64,000 nucleotides of DNA from contig JADJBL010000005.1 in the NCBI GenBank assembly GCA_016703765.1, positions 124,001 to 188,000 on the forward strand, in the 5' to 3' direction. Shown piece after piece: positions 44,630-52,600 of this stretch. How positions within the stretch are numbered: the stretch's first letter is position 1; each line of letters begins with the position of its first letter. The notes under the pieces are model-generated. The model worked only from the letters and a program-made list of their open reading frames with translations, had not been told where the DNA came from and searched no databases. This DNA comes from Saprospirales bacterium. Lineage in GTDB: Bacteria > Bacteroidota > Bacteroidia > Chitinophagales > Saprospiraceae. Made by a program: the position numbers and the translations under genes.

Positions 44630-47063
44630 TTACTTGCCGGCCTTTTCCGGAGTCTTTACCACTCCGTTGCTGCTGTCTTTTTTGCCGGAAGTCTTTTTGT
44701 CGGCCTTGGGCGCCCGCGCGGTCTCGGTTTTCTTGCGTCTTTTTTCGCGAAGGCGCTTCACCCATGCCCGGAGGCCGGGTTCTTCGTCGTAGTATCCGTA
44801 TCCGTAACCGTAGCCATAGCCGTAACCGCTGCCGTAAGAGCCCGGTCTGTTGAGGCGCAGGGCGTTGAGCACGATGAAGGGCCGGGGCATCTTTTCTTGT
44901 TATGGATGTCCTCGATGATCTGCAACTGCGGAATGCGGGTGTAATTCGCCCGAACCACATACATGGTAGCTTGTGCGATATCGTTGAGTTGGAGCGCATC
45001 GGCCACCATACCCACCGGAGGGGTATCCAGGATGATATAGTCGTAAATTTCCCGCATTCCATCCACCAGCGTGCGAAGACGGGGAGAGAGGATCAGTTCG
45101 CTGGGGTTGGGCGGCTTGGACCCGCTGACGATGATGTCGAGGTTGGGGTTGAGGCCGCTGTTGCGGACGATCTGCGAGGCGGTCACATCCGGATTGACGA
45201 GGTAGTCGACCACGCCGCGTTCGCCGCGTTCGATGCCCATATAGAGGTCCTGTTTCGGTTTGCGAAGATCCAGTTCGAGGATCAGCACCCTTTTGCCGGT
45301 GAGGGCCAGGGTCATGCCGAGGTTCATGGCGATGAAGGATTTCCCCTCTCCCGAAAAGGAGGAGGTGATAAGGAGGACCTGCAGGTTTTCCCCGGGAGTG
45401 AGGTATTGAAGGTTGGCCCGGAGCAGGCGGAACATTTCGGCTACCAGCGAGGAGCTCTTTTCCTTCACGGCCAGGTGCGTTTTGCGGTGGCTCATGGCAA
45501 TGGAGCCGAGCAAGGGCACGGTAGTGGCTTTCTCAATGCTGGTTTCATCCTGAATGCGGTCGTTGAGGTTTTCGAAGAGCAGCACCAGGCCGGCGGGGAT
45601 GGCGATACCGAGGAAGAAGGCGATGAGCCAGATCTGCGTGCTGACCGGGCTGATCGGGTTGGAAGGCGCCTTGGCCGGTTCGACGACTTTCCCGGTCGGA
45701 GCCGTGATGGCCATGTTGATGGCGGATTCCTCGCGCTTTTGCAACAGGTAGAGGTAGAGATTTTCCTTCACCCCTTTGCGGCGTTCTTTTTCCACCAGTT
45801 CGCGTTCGCGCTTGGGGAGGCTCCGGAGGCGGTTTTCGAGGGTCTGCTGTTGGTTTTTATTGGATCCGAGCTTGATCTGCAGGTCGCTTTTGATCGATTG
45901 GATGTTTTCGATAATCGTTTGCCGCAGGTTCTGGAGTTGCTTTTGGTCAGCAGGAGGTCGGGGTGGGCGGGGCCGAGGTCGTTTTCCATTTCCTGCGATT
46001 CGGCCAGCAATTTGTTGAAGGTCTCCAGTTGGGTAGCCAGGGTCAGGTTGGTAATGGTGAGGTTGGTGGGCACGAACTCGAAGGTTTCCCGATTGATAAT
46101 AAGGGTTTCTTCGATGGTGTTCAGGATGTCCAGTTGTACCTGGGCGCCGCTGATCTCCTTGTTGGAGCTGACCATTTCCGTCATGAGGAGGCTTCCTTCG
46201 GAGGTAAGCTCCACCATGTTGTATTGTTGTTTGTAGGCTTCTACGTCCAGTTCGGCTTCCGAGAGCTCCTGGGTAATCAGCTGGACGCGTTCGTTGATCA
46301 GGTCGATCGTATTTTCGAAGGACTTGTTTTTGTCCTCGACCGATTTTTGGTTGTAGGCGTCCAGCAGGCCGTTTACCACGTCGCGTGCCCGTTCGCCCGA
46401 GGCGTCTTTCATGGAAATATTGAGCGTACTGGATTCTTCGCCGTGTATCTCTACCTCCATGGCGCCGGAGAAGTAACTGCCCATGCTTCTGACGGAAAGG
46501 GCCTGAATTTCTATGGGCATTTGGGGGTCGAGGTTGCGGTTGCGGGAGAGGGTGAGCTTGCCGTTGGGCAGGACCAGCTCGCTTCCAAACTCGCCGGGGT
46601 ACTCGCTTTCGTCGACGATGAGCTTGTATCCGCCTCTGGCATCCGCTTGCACGACACCTCCCATGGAGCCGTTCTCCTTATTGGGTTGCCAGTCGAGGAT
46701 GCGGATGGGCGAATTTTTGTACAACTCGCGCCGGGTCAATCCGTCGGTGATGAAGTAGCGGTATTGCAACTCGTTGTTGCGCACCACTTCCTCGATCAGA
46801 GGGGAGGAGGTGAGGATGAGCACCTCGTTTTCGAGGTTTTTGTTTTTCTTGCCCAGGCCCAGTTCGGCAAACAGGATTTGCTCCGTGTCGCCGCTATCAT
46901 CATCCTTGATGAGCAATTGGGCCTCCACCTGGTAGCTGGGCGGCGTGACCTTGAGGTAATAGTAGGCGCCTGCCAGCATAGCCGGGAAGATCAGCAGAAA
47001 CAGGTACCAATATTTCAGGCCCTTGTATGCAATTTGTTTTATATCCAGTTTATCCTCTGCCAT
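44630..47063 (-). CDS. wzc: Wzc-like tyrosine autokinase and chain-length regulator, two frameshifts
   Basis: About 811 residues when repaired. The first part (MAEDKLDIKQIAYKGLKYWY ... AHPDLLLT) is the Wzz domain with a membrane helix and coiled coil. One missing A near 45941-45944 restores TKKQLQNLRQTIIENIQ. Then come a second membrane helix (QIWLIAFFLGIAIPAGLVLL), the kinase Walker A SSFSGEGKSF, Walker A' LILELDLRKP and Walker B YDYIILDTPP. A second missing A near 44890 restores NKKKMPRPFIVLNALRL and the tyrosine-rich tail (GYGYGYGYGYGYY) used for autophosphorylation. It controls polysaccharide chain length and export through Wza, which is 42 bp away. Confidence 0.88.
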
Positions 47064-47105
47064 GTGTTCTACGGTTATTTAAATGAGAAAATAGGGCCCC
47101 GGTGA

Positions 47106-47909
47106 TCATGGGAATATAAGCCCGCCTAAAAGAACGATTACGAAACTGATAAAGGGTACCAGAATGGTCGAGTACCTCGAGAGGAAGTCGCCCTGAGTCG
47201 CAAATTGTTTGGCTTTAAGGGGCTCCACATAGATAATGTCATTCGGGCTCAGGTAGAAATAAGGCGACATGAACAGGGTAGGGTCCTGGGTATTGATCCT
47301 GGCAAATTCGCGCACGTTGTTGCGTTCGCGGATTACCAGCACAGAGGCCCTTTCGGCGTAGGGGGTAAAATCTCCGGCCATGCCGATGGCTTCCAGGATG
47401 GTGAGCCTTTCATTTGGAATGATATAGGTATTGGGTTTGAATACCTCGCCGAGGAGGGTCACCCGGAAATTCATAAACCGGACCTGGACCGACACGTCGG
47501 GGATGTAGCTGACGAGTTTGGAAATGATTTCCTCGCGTAACTCGACGATGGTTTTTCCCGAAGCCACCACTTTTCCGATAAAGGGCAGGTAGATACATCC
47601 GTCTTCATCAACCCGGTACCCTTCCTGCTGACCCAGGGCGTTTTCACCGGCAGAGGCGCCGGGCGCGCCGGTCGATGCCAGTTTTTGCTGTTGGAAGGGA
47701 ATCACCGTTTCCGGGTTACGGCTGGTGACGAAGATATTGATGATGTCGTCGGTCCGGATCTTGAGGACGGGAAAGGAGTCGATCATGGAAGTATCGGCCA
47801 TCACCTGATCGAGCATGATCATTTGCGAATGCTTGACGCTTCCGCAACTGCCGAGGAATAGGGTCAAAAGAAAAAGAGCGAGAACGGTAATTGGGTATTG
47901 GTTTTTCAT
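47106..47909 (-). CDS. wza: Wza-like polysaccharide export lipoprotein
   Basis: 267 residues. Lipoprotein signal with lipobox LGSC (Cys22). Polysaccharide biosynthesis/export (Poly_export) domain about 50-170 (LKIRTDDIINIFVTSRNPET, GCIYLPFIGKVVASGKTIVE), then an SLBB domain (VTLLGEVFKPNTYIIPNERL ... YAERASVLVIRERN). A C-terminal membrane helix (STILVPFISFVIVLLGGLIF) is typical of Bacteroidota Wza-like proteins. Forms the outer-membrane export pore with Wzc. Ten bases past the wlbA-like gene. Confidence 0.9.
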   Translation of the reverse strand: MKNQYPITVLALFLLTLFLGSCGSVKHSQMIMLDQVMADTSMIDSFPVLKIRTDDIINIFVTSRNPETVIPFQQQKLASTGAPGASAGENALGQQEGYRVDEDGCIYLPFIGKVVASGKTIVELREEIISKLVSYIPDVSVQVRFMNFRVTLLGEVFKPNTYIIPNERLTILEAIGMAGDFTPYAERASVLVIRERNNVREFARINTQDPTLFMSPYFYLSPNDIIYVEPLKAKQFATQGDFLSRYSTILVPFISFVIVLLGGLIFP

Positions 47910-47918
47910 AGATCTGGG

Positions 47919-48911
47919 TTAATAAACGGTTGAAATATCGGAATGGCCGTCGAGTTCAAAAGGGTGGGGGGCAACGGGGGTTTCTGCCAGGGGATGATGA
48001 CTTCCTTTCAAGCCGACCGGCTTGGAATTTCTAATATCGTAAGCCGCCTGTACGGCGCTGGCGGCTGTTGCCAGTCCGAATCCTTTTCCTTCCAGGATGG
48101 CTTTGTAACTCAGGGTGTGGAGGTCGTTAAACCCTTCGCTGAATTCGACTTCCCCACCGTCGACCGTAATAGAGCGGTAGGTCCTCATTCCGGCGGCCTT
48201 TGCCGATTCGGGCAGGGTTTCGGGGTTGATGCTCAAAAACCAGCGAACCCTGGCCCGGTCGAGCAGCAGATAGCCCGCAGCCCGGTCGTGGGTATGGAGA
48301 TGGACGACGTTTTCGTGGATATCGCCGAATATCCAGGCCAGCATATCGAAGAAGTGGATGCCGATGTTGGTGGCGATACCGCCCGATTTTTCCTTCTCGC
48401 CTTTCCAGCTCGCGTAGTACCAATTTCCGCGGGAGGTGATATAGGTCAGGTCCACGTCGTAAATTTTGCCGTTGGAATTCTGCACTTTTTTCTTCAGTTC
48501 CTGAAGCACCGGATGGAGCCTCAGTTGAAGAATGGTATATACTTTTTTCCCGGTTTCGCTTTCCATTTCCTGCAGACCGGCGACGTTCCAGGGGTTGAGG
48601 ACCAGCGGTTTCTCGCAGATCACGTCGGCGCCTATGCGCAGGCCGAAACGGATATGGGAATCGTGCAGGTAATTGGGCGAACAGACCGCAACGTAGTCGA
48701 TGGGCGACTGGGAGCGGTTGAGCTTGTCCACGTGGCGGTCGAAGCGCTCGAATTCGGTGAAGAAGGATGCATCGGGAAAGTAGCTATCGATGATCCCTAC
48801 GGAATCGTTTTTGTCCAGGGCGGCAAGGAGCACGTTTCCGGTTTCCCGGATTGCCCGCATGTGACGTGGAGCGACGTATCCGGCAGCTCCTATTAGTACA
48901 AAGTTGTTCAT
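47919..48911 (-). CDS. wlbA: WlbA/WbpB-like UDP-GlcNAc(A) 3-dehydrogenase
   Basis: 330-residue Gfo/Idh/MocA oxidoreductase. MNNFVLIGAAGYVAPRHMRA and DSYFPDASFFTEFERFDRH, then the active-site Lys101 in CEKPLVLNPWNV and QLRLHPVLQELKKK, match WlbA/WbpB closely. WlbA oxidises UDP-GlcNAcA at C3 before amination to 2,3-diamino sugars. The usual 6-dehydrogenase (WbpA) is not in the window, though the DegT and PglD-like genes are candidate partners. It is the first gene of the exopolysaccharide run, after an 800-bp non-coding region. Confidence 0.88.
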   Translation of the reverse strand: MNNFVLIGAAGYVAPRHMRAIRETGNVLLAALDKNDSVGIIDSYFPDASFFTEFERFDRHVDKLNRSQSPIDYVAVCSPNYLHDSHIRFGLRIGADVICEKPLVLNPWNVAGLQEMESETGKKVYTILQLRLHPVLQELKKKVQNSNGKIYDVDLTYITSRGNWYYASWKGEKEKSGGIATNIGIHFFDMLAWIFGDIHENVVHLHTHDRAAGYLLLDRARVRWFLSINPETLPESAKAAGMRTYRSITVDGGEVEFSEGFNDLHTLSYKAILEGKGFGLATAASAVQAAYDIRNSKPVGLKGSHHPLAETPVAPHPFELDGHSDISTVY

Positions 48912-49652
48912 ATTCAGTTAATTACAAAATTGTTTGCCGTTAATATCAAGTATCGCCACTAATTTAAGCCTTCTTTACATTCGGGGCACGAAAAATTTCC
49001 AAATGGCTTCGCCGTTGAAAAGTCGCAAGGACTTAATCTCCGAAAACATAAAAGGCTAAAACCGAAGGGATTAGTCTCCGGTACGGTATAACCACTCCAA
49101 GAGGGGTTGGCTGAATTTGGTTGTTGTTTGTGTTTGCGTGTGGTGTGTTCTCCAAAACAAAATTCGGCTCCGGTTTTTACAAAGGAGCCAGGGGCCTCCC
49201 GCGGCAAGTGCGCAAACGGGCCTGTGCCAGGGCTTGACGAAATTTGAATGAGAGGGAGCATGGAGGCAGTGTCAAAAAAATGCGAGGCGTCATGTCTGGT
49301 AAATACCGGGAGAGGCCTCCCTTTCGGCAGGACCATCTTTTCCCTTTGTTGTGTAAGCGTTCTAATATTACCTTGACATTCATTCTTCCAAGACTTTTCA
49401 GTCACTTTTTTAAGACACCGAAAAAGACTTGTCCCTCTACCGAACCTGGAAAAAAAATTCTCGAAGGAGATTGAAATGCCCAATAAAATCCACACCTTTC
49501 ACGCGAAAAAAGCCGTGAAACGGGGTAAAAACTTTGCCCGGGGGCAATCTTGAATGGTGCGTGGTTTTATTTTGCCAAAAACGATCCGGTGCGCCTGGCG
49601 CTGCCGATCAAAACGGGGGCAATTTAAAGGGTTTTTCAGAATAATGCACGAC
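48912..49652. other. Long non-coding region upstream of the exopolysaccharide cluster
   Basis: About 740 bp between the divergent wlbA-like gene and the 49724 gene. Open frames up to 178 codons occur on the minus strand but resemble no protein and look unlike the neighbours. A perfect inverted repeat TTTCACG-N10-CGTGAAA lies at 49497-49520, and GGGAGAGGCCTCCC at 49308-49321. The region is the obvious site for promoter, operator or leader RNA control of the 34-kb cluster, but no known riboswitch was recognised. Confidence 0.6.
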
Positions 49653-49706
49653 AGATTTACCTTTTTCTTATAAAAGAATACCTTTCCCTAACAACAGAAT
49701 ACCTTT
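49653..49706 (+). promoter_or_regulatory. Three phased repeats (AGAATACCTTT) upstream of the 49724 gene
   Basis: AGATTTACCTTT at 49653, and exact AGAATACCTTT at 49675 and 49696, are spaced 22 and 21 bases apart, two helical turns, so all face the same side of DNA. They end 17 bases before the ATG at 49724. This is the layout of an activator or repressor site, or an extended promoter element. No regulator can be named. Confidence 0.6.
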
Positions 49707-49723
49707 TGTTAAAATAACATTAA

Positions 49724-50641
49724 ATGAACGTATTTCCCTCTACCCTCCGGGATATGGTTGCCATACAGCGAAACCCTGGCCTGCCCGGTATCTACGATAT
49801 TGAATTCCGACATCTGGACCGGCTCCAGGGCTACGACTTCCTCGAATGCCACCTGGTCCTTTACCCCTACAGCCGGCAACTGAGCTCGGGCCAGATCACC
49901 CTGATGCCCTATGAGGAATACGTGCGGGATATCCTGGCGCAGCAACGTTCGGCCTACAAAACGATAGGCCAGGTGAGCAAAAACCTGTTCGGTATCTTCC
50001 TCGGGGCCTTGCTCGTAGCCATTTTCGCCCTGCTCAAGCCCGTCGAGCTATATTCCATCGAATCTATCGTGTCCATAATCGGCGCTTATGCCATCGGAAA
50101 AGAATTGTGGGACGACCTCGAAAACTGGCTGGTGAATGCCACCGCTTCCTCCAAAATCCGCTTCCAACCCCGGTATTACAACTATCAGCTGGAGAAAAAC
50201 ACCACCATTTCCAAATACTTCAACCTGGCCCGAACCAGCCGCTACGGGCAACCCATGCTCCTGCCCCATCAGATGGATTTTATCCAGCAGAGCAATTCCC
50301 AGACCGTGCGAATGTTGTTTAAAGTGGCCGAACTGCCCACCGGCGCAGAGGAGCAGGTCCACGTGCTGTCCATCCACATTCCTCCCGCCCTGGCCGGCGA
50401 ATTTGAGGACAAGGGCTACCTGTTCGGGGTGAAATGGGGGCTGGTCAGGCGGAGGGGCATTTTCCTGCGGAGCTGGGAGGTATTCCAGTCCCTTCACCGG
50501 AATTCGCTGGGCAGCCTGGACGAAAAAAACCAATGGCAGGAAGGCAAAGCCTTTTTCCGCGACACCTTCTCGCTCGGGCGCATTAAATACTACTGGAAAA
50601 ACAGCGTGCTCGATGGGGTTACCCTGCTGAGCCGGGACTAA
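49724..50641 (+). CDS. Hypothetical membrane-associated protein
   Basis: 305 residues, no family recognised. The N-terminal about 95 residues look soluble (YDIEFRHLDRLQGYDFLECH, ITLMPYEEYVRDILAQQRSA). Two adjacent hydrophobic segments follow (FGIFLGALLVAIFALLKPVE, IESIVSIIGAYAIGKELWDD). The C-terminal 170 residues are rich in beta-strand-like sequence (VRMLFKVAELPTGAEEQVHV, VKWGLVRRRGIFLRSWEVFQ). Its end overlaps the end of the opposite-strand DUF6498 gene by 4 bp. Its upstream region holds phased repeats. One of only three plus-strand genes here. Confidence 0.75.
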   Translation: MNVFPSTLRDMVAIQRNPGLPGIYDIEFRHLDRLQGYDFLECHLVLYPYSRQLSSGQITLMPYEEYVRDILAQQRSAYKTIGQVSKNLFGIFLGALLVAIFALLKPVELYSIESIVSIIGAYAIGKELWDDLENWLVNATASSKIRFQPRYYNYQLEKNTTISKYFNLARTSRYGQPMLLPHQMDFIQQSNSQTVRMLFKVAELPTGAEEQVHVLSIHIPPALAGEFEDKGYLFGVKWGLVRRRGIFLRSWEVFQSLHRNSLGSLDEKNQWQEGKAFFRDTFSLGRIKYYWKNSVLDGVTLLSRD

Positions 50642-51384
50642 GCGCTGGGACTCTGTTTCAGCCAAAAAAACTCGTCTCCCTTGCGGAAAGACCGCAGGTC
50701 GAACCAGGTTTTGAGCAACACCAGCACGATCACCGCCGCCGCCGGAGCGCCGAGCACCAGGATCAGCGGAGCGCCGAAGATGACCACCAGTTGCTGGATA
50801 AAGATCCGCTTGTAGGGGCCTATAAACTCCAGGATGATGGAGCCGTTCAGGTACGATTTTTCAAACAGGACGCCCTGGAGGAAATGCACCAGGTGCGCCA
50901 CCCCGATGGCGATTAAACTGGACTGAATGCCTGGTTTTTCCAGAAAATAAGCGGCGATTTTGAACAGATCGCCGCTTCCTCCCAGTTCCGGATCGATAAA
51001 CGAGGTGAGGAGGACGGAAAAAAGGATCATTCCCTGCACGAAAATGAAAAAGCCGTAGTGCACGACGAAAAAAGCAGCCAGAAACCAGCGCATGAATAGC
51101 TTGACTCCCCCTTTTTGGCGCTGCCAGTTGTCGAGCATTTCTTCGCGGTCCTTTTCGGGTGTGATTGCCAGCGCCTTCGAGTTGACATACTCCTTGGTAA
51201 TCAGGATCTTGACGACCTGAAAGGCCCCGATGATGATGGTCTCGCTCCAATAGAGAAAAGCTACCTCCATCGCATCCCAACCCCGAAACAGGACGCCGAT
51301 CAGCGGAACGAGGTTGGCCGCGATGATGGTCCAGGCCGTGACCCTGGAGGGGGATGGGAGGGTGGTTTGGATTTGGATGCTCAT
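50638..51384 (-). CDS. DUF6498-like multi-pass membrane protein
   Basis: 248 residues with about five hydrophobic helices (VTAWTIIAANLVPLIGVLFR, MRWFLAAFFVVHYGFFIFVQ, LVVIFGAPLILVLGAPAAAV). The N-terminal YWSETIIIGAFQVVKILI motif and KLFMRWFLAAFFVVHYGFF fit DUF6498, a membrane family of unknown function. Divergent from the 51670 gene across three palindromes, and convergent with the 49724 gene. Confidence 0.75.
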   Translation of the reverse strand: MSIQIQTTLPSPSRVTAWTIIAANLVPLIGVLFRGWDAMEVAFLYWSETIIIGAFQVVKILITKEYVNSKALAITPEKDREEMLDNWQRQKGGVKLFMRWFLAAFFVVHYGFFIFVQGMILFSVLLTSFIDPELGGSGDLFKIAAYFLEKPGIQSSLIAIGVAHLVHFLQGVLFEKSYLNGSIILEFIGPYKRIFIQQLVVIFGAPLILVLGAPAAAVIVLVLLKTWFDLRSFRKGDEFFWLKQSPSA

Positions 51385-51403
51385 AATGGGGTAAAAGTAC
51401 AGA

Positions 51404-51636
51404 GTGACCGGGTGACTCAGTCACCCGGTCACGGAGAAAGTTTAAAAAATAGCGAAAACCCTTATAAAATAAGGTGGCTTAGCTGTTTTATTCATTTTTA
51501 CGAGTCACCGGGTGACTCAGTCACCCGGTGACTCGTGATTTTTCAAAAATGGCCGAAAACCCCTATAAATTAAAGGAGTTTGGACGTTTTCCTCCTTTCC
51601 CTTACTCACCGGGTGACTCAGTCACCCGGTGAGTAA
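51404..51636. repeat. Three spaced palindromes (GTSAC every 8 bp) in a ~100-bp tandem repeat
   Basis: Perfect palindromes of 29, 35 and 35 bases lie at 51404-51432, 51501-51535 and 51602-51636, with centres 100-101 bp apart. Each has the core GGGTGACTCAGTCACCC and GTGAC/GTCAC blocks at 8-base spacing. The spacers are also related (GCGAAAACCCTTATAAA versus GCCGAAAACCCCTATAAA), so the whole is a diverged ~100-bp tandem repeat with about 2.3 copies. It fills the divergent promoter region between the DUF6498 and endonuclease/phosphatase genes. Confidence 0.88.
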
Positions 51637-51669
51637 TATTATTCCCAGAAGAATCCTTATTTTAGCCAA

Positions 51670-52508
51670 ATGCGACGAATCCTTTACATATACCATCTCC
51701 CGCTCCTGCTCTTCTCCCTTCCTCCTGACCGAGCGCCCAGGCCCAGGACTCCCTTACCACCCTCCGCCTCGCCTCCTGGAACATCCAGGACTTCGGCCGC
51801 AGTAAAGACAAGGAGGAGATGCTCCTCATCGCCCAACACCTGCGCGAATTCGACCTCGTAGCCATCCAGGAAGTGGTTTCTAATAACAGCAGTGGACCCA
51901 AAGCCGTCGCCCGACTGGCCGACGAACTAGACCGCATGGGCCACGACTGGGACTACCGCATCAGCGATCCCACCGAGAGCCCGGGCTCCAAGACGGAACG
52001 CTATGCCTTCCTTTGGAAAACCGACCGCGTAAAACTACTTGGAAAAACCTGGCTCGAATCCTCCCTGCCGGATACGGTGTTCCGGGAGCCCTATCTGGCG
52101 CGCTTTGAATTCAAAGGGGATAGCATCCTGATCGCCAGTTTTCACGCCCGCCGTGGCGCAGATAGACCGGAGGAAGAGGTTCCCCTCCTGGCCCGGCTTA
52201 TCGACCGCTACCCAAAGGAAACCCTGATCTTCGTGGGCGACTTCAACCTGAACGATTCGCACCCCGCATTCGACCGGATGAAACAAAAAGGATATAAACC
52301 CGCTTTCAGGAACCAGCCGACCAGCCTGCGGCAAACCTGCACCGACCGCTATTTTTCGGGGAATCTCGACCATATCTTCCTCCCCCCATCAATCCGCCTG
52401 CTTCGCAGCGGCATCGTCGACACCGTAGGGGAATGCGCCAATTTGAAGATGGCCCGGGCGCTGTCGGACCATGTGCCGCTTTGGGCTGAAATAGTGACTG
52501 GTGATTAG
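51670..52508 (+). CDS. Secreted endonuclease/exonuclease/phosphatase (EEP) family protein, frameshifted
   Basis: About 279 residues when repaired. ATG 51670 opens a signal peptide (LYIYHLPLLLFSL); one missing C near 51729-51730 restores DPSAQAQDSLTTLRLASWNI, with a cleavage site at AQAQ. EEP-fold motifs follow: LASWNIQDFG, LVAIQEVV (metal-binding Glu), IFVGDFNLND and the terminal SDHVP (catalytic Asp-His). Predicted exported phosphodiesterase or nuclease. The last four residues (VTGD) and the stop are encoded by the adjoining 7-base repeat array. Convergent with the SulP gene. Confidence 0.83.
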
Positions 52509-52600
52509 TGACTAGTTAGTGACTAGTGATTTGTGTTTTATTTTTGCCAGTCACCAGTCACCACCAGTCACCAGTCACCAGTCACCAGTCACCAGTCACC
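52493..52600. repeat. Inverted array of 7-base units between EEP and SulP genes
   Basis: Left arm 52493-52531: five RGTGAYT units with one 4-base AGTT interruption. Right arm 52549-52600: seven AGTCACC units, broken once by a 3-base ACC. The spacer is T-rich. The left arm carries the stop of the plus-strand EEP gene (TAG 52506-52508) and the right arm the stop of the minus-strand SulP gene (52596-52598). With two convergent genes it could act as a bidirectional terminator. Confidence 0.9.

Noticed and set aside
48959..49495. A 178-codon minus-strand frame upstream of wlbA
   Set aside because: Low-complexity, no homology recognised, unusual composition; treated as non-coding.
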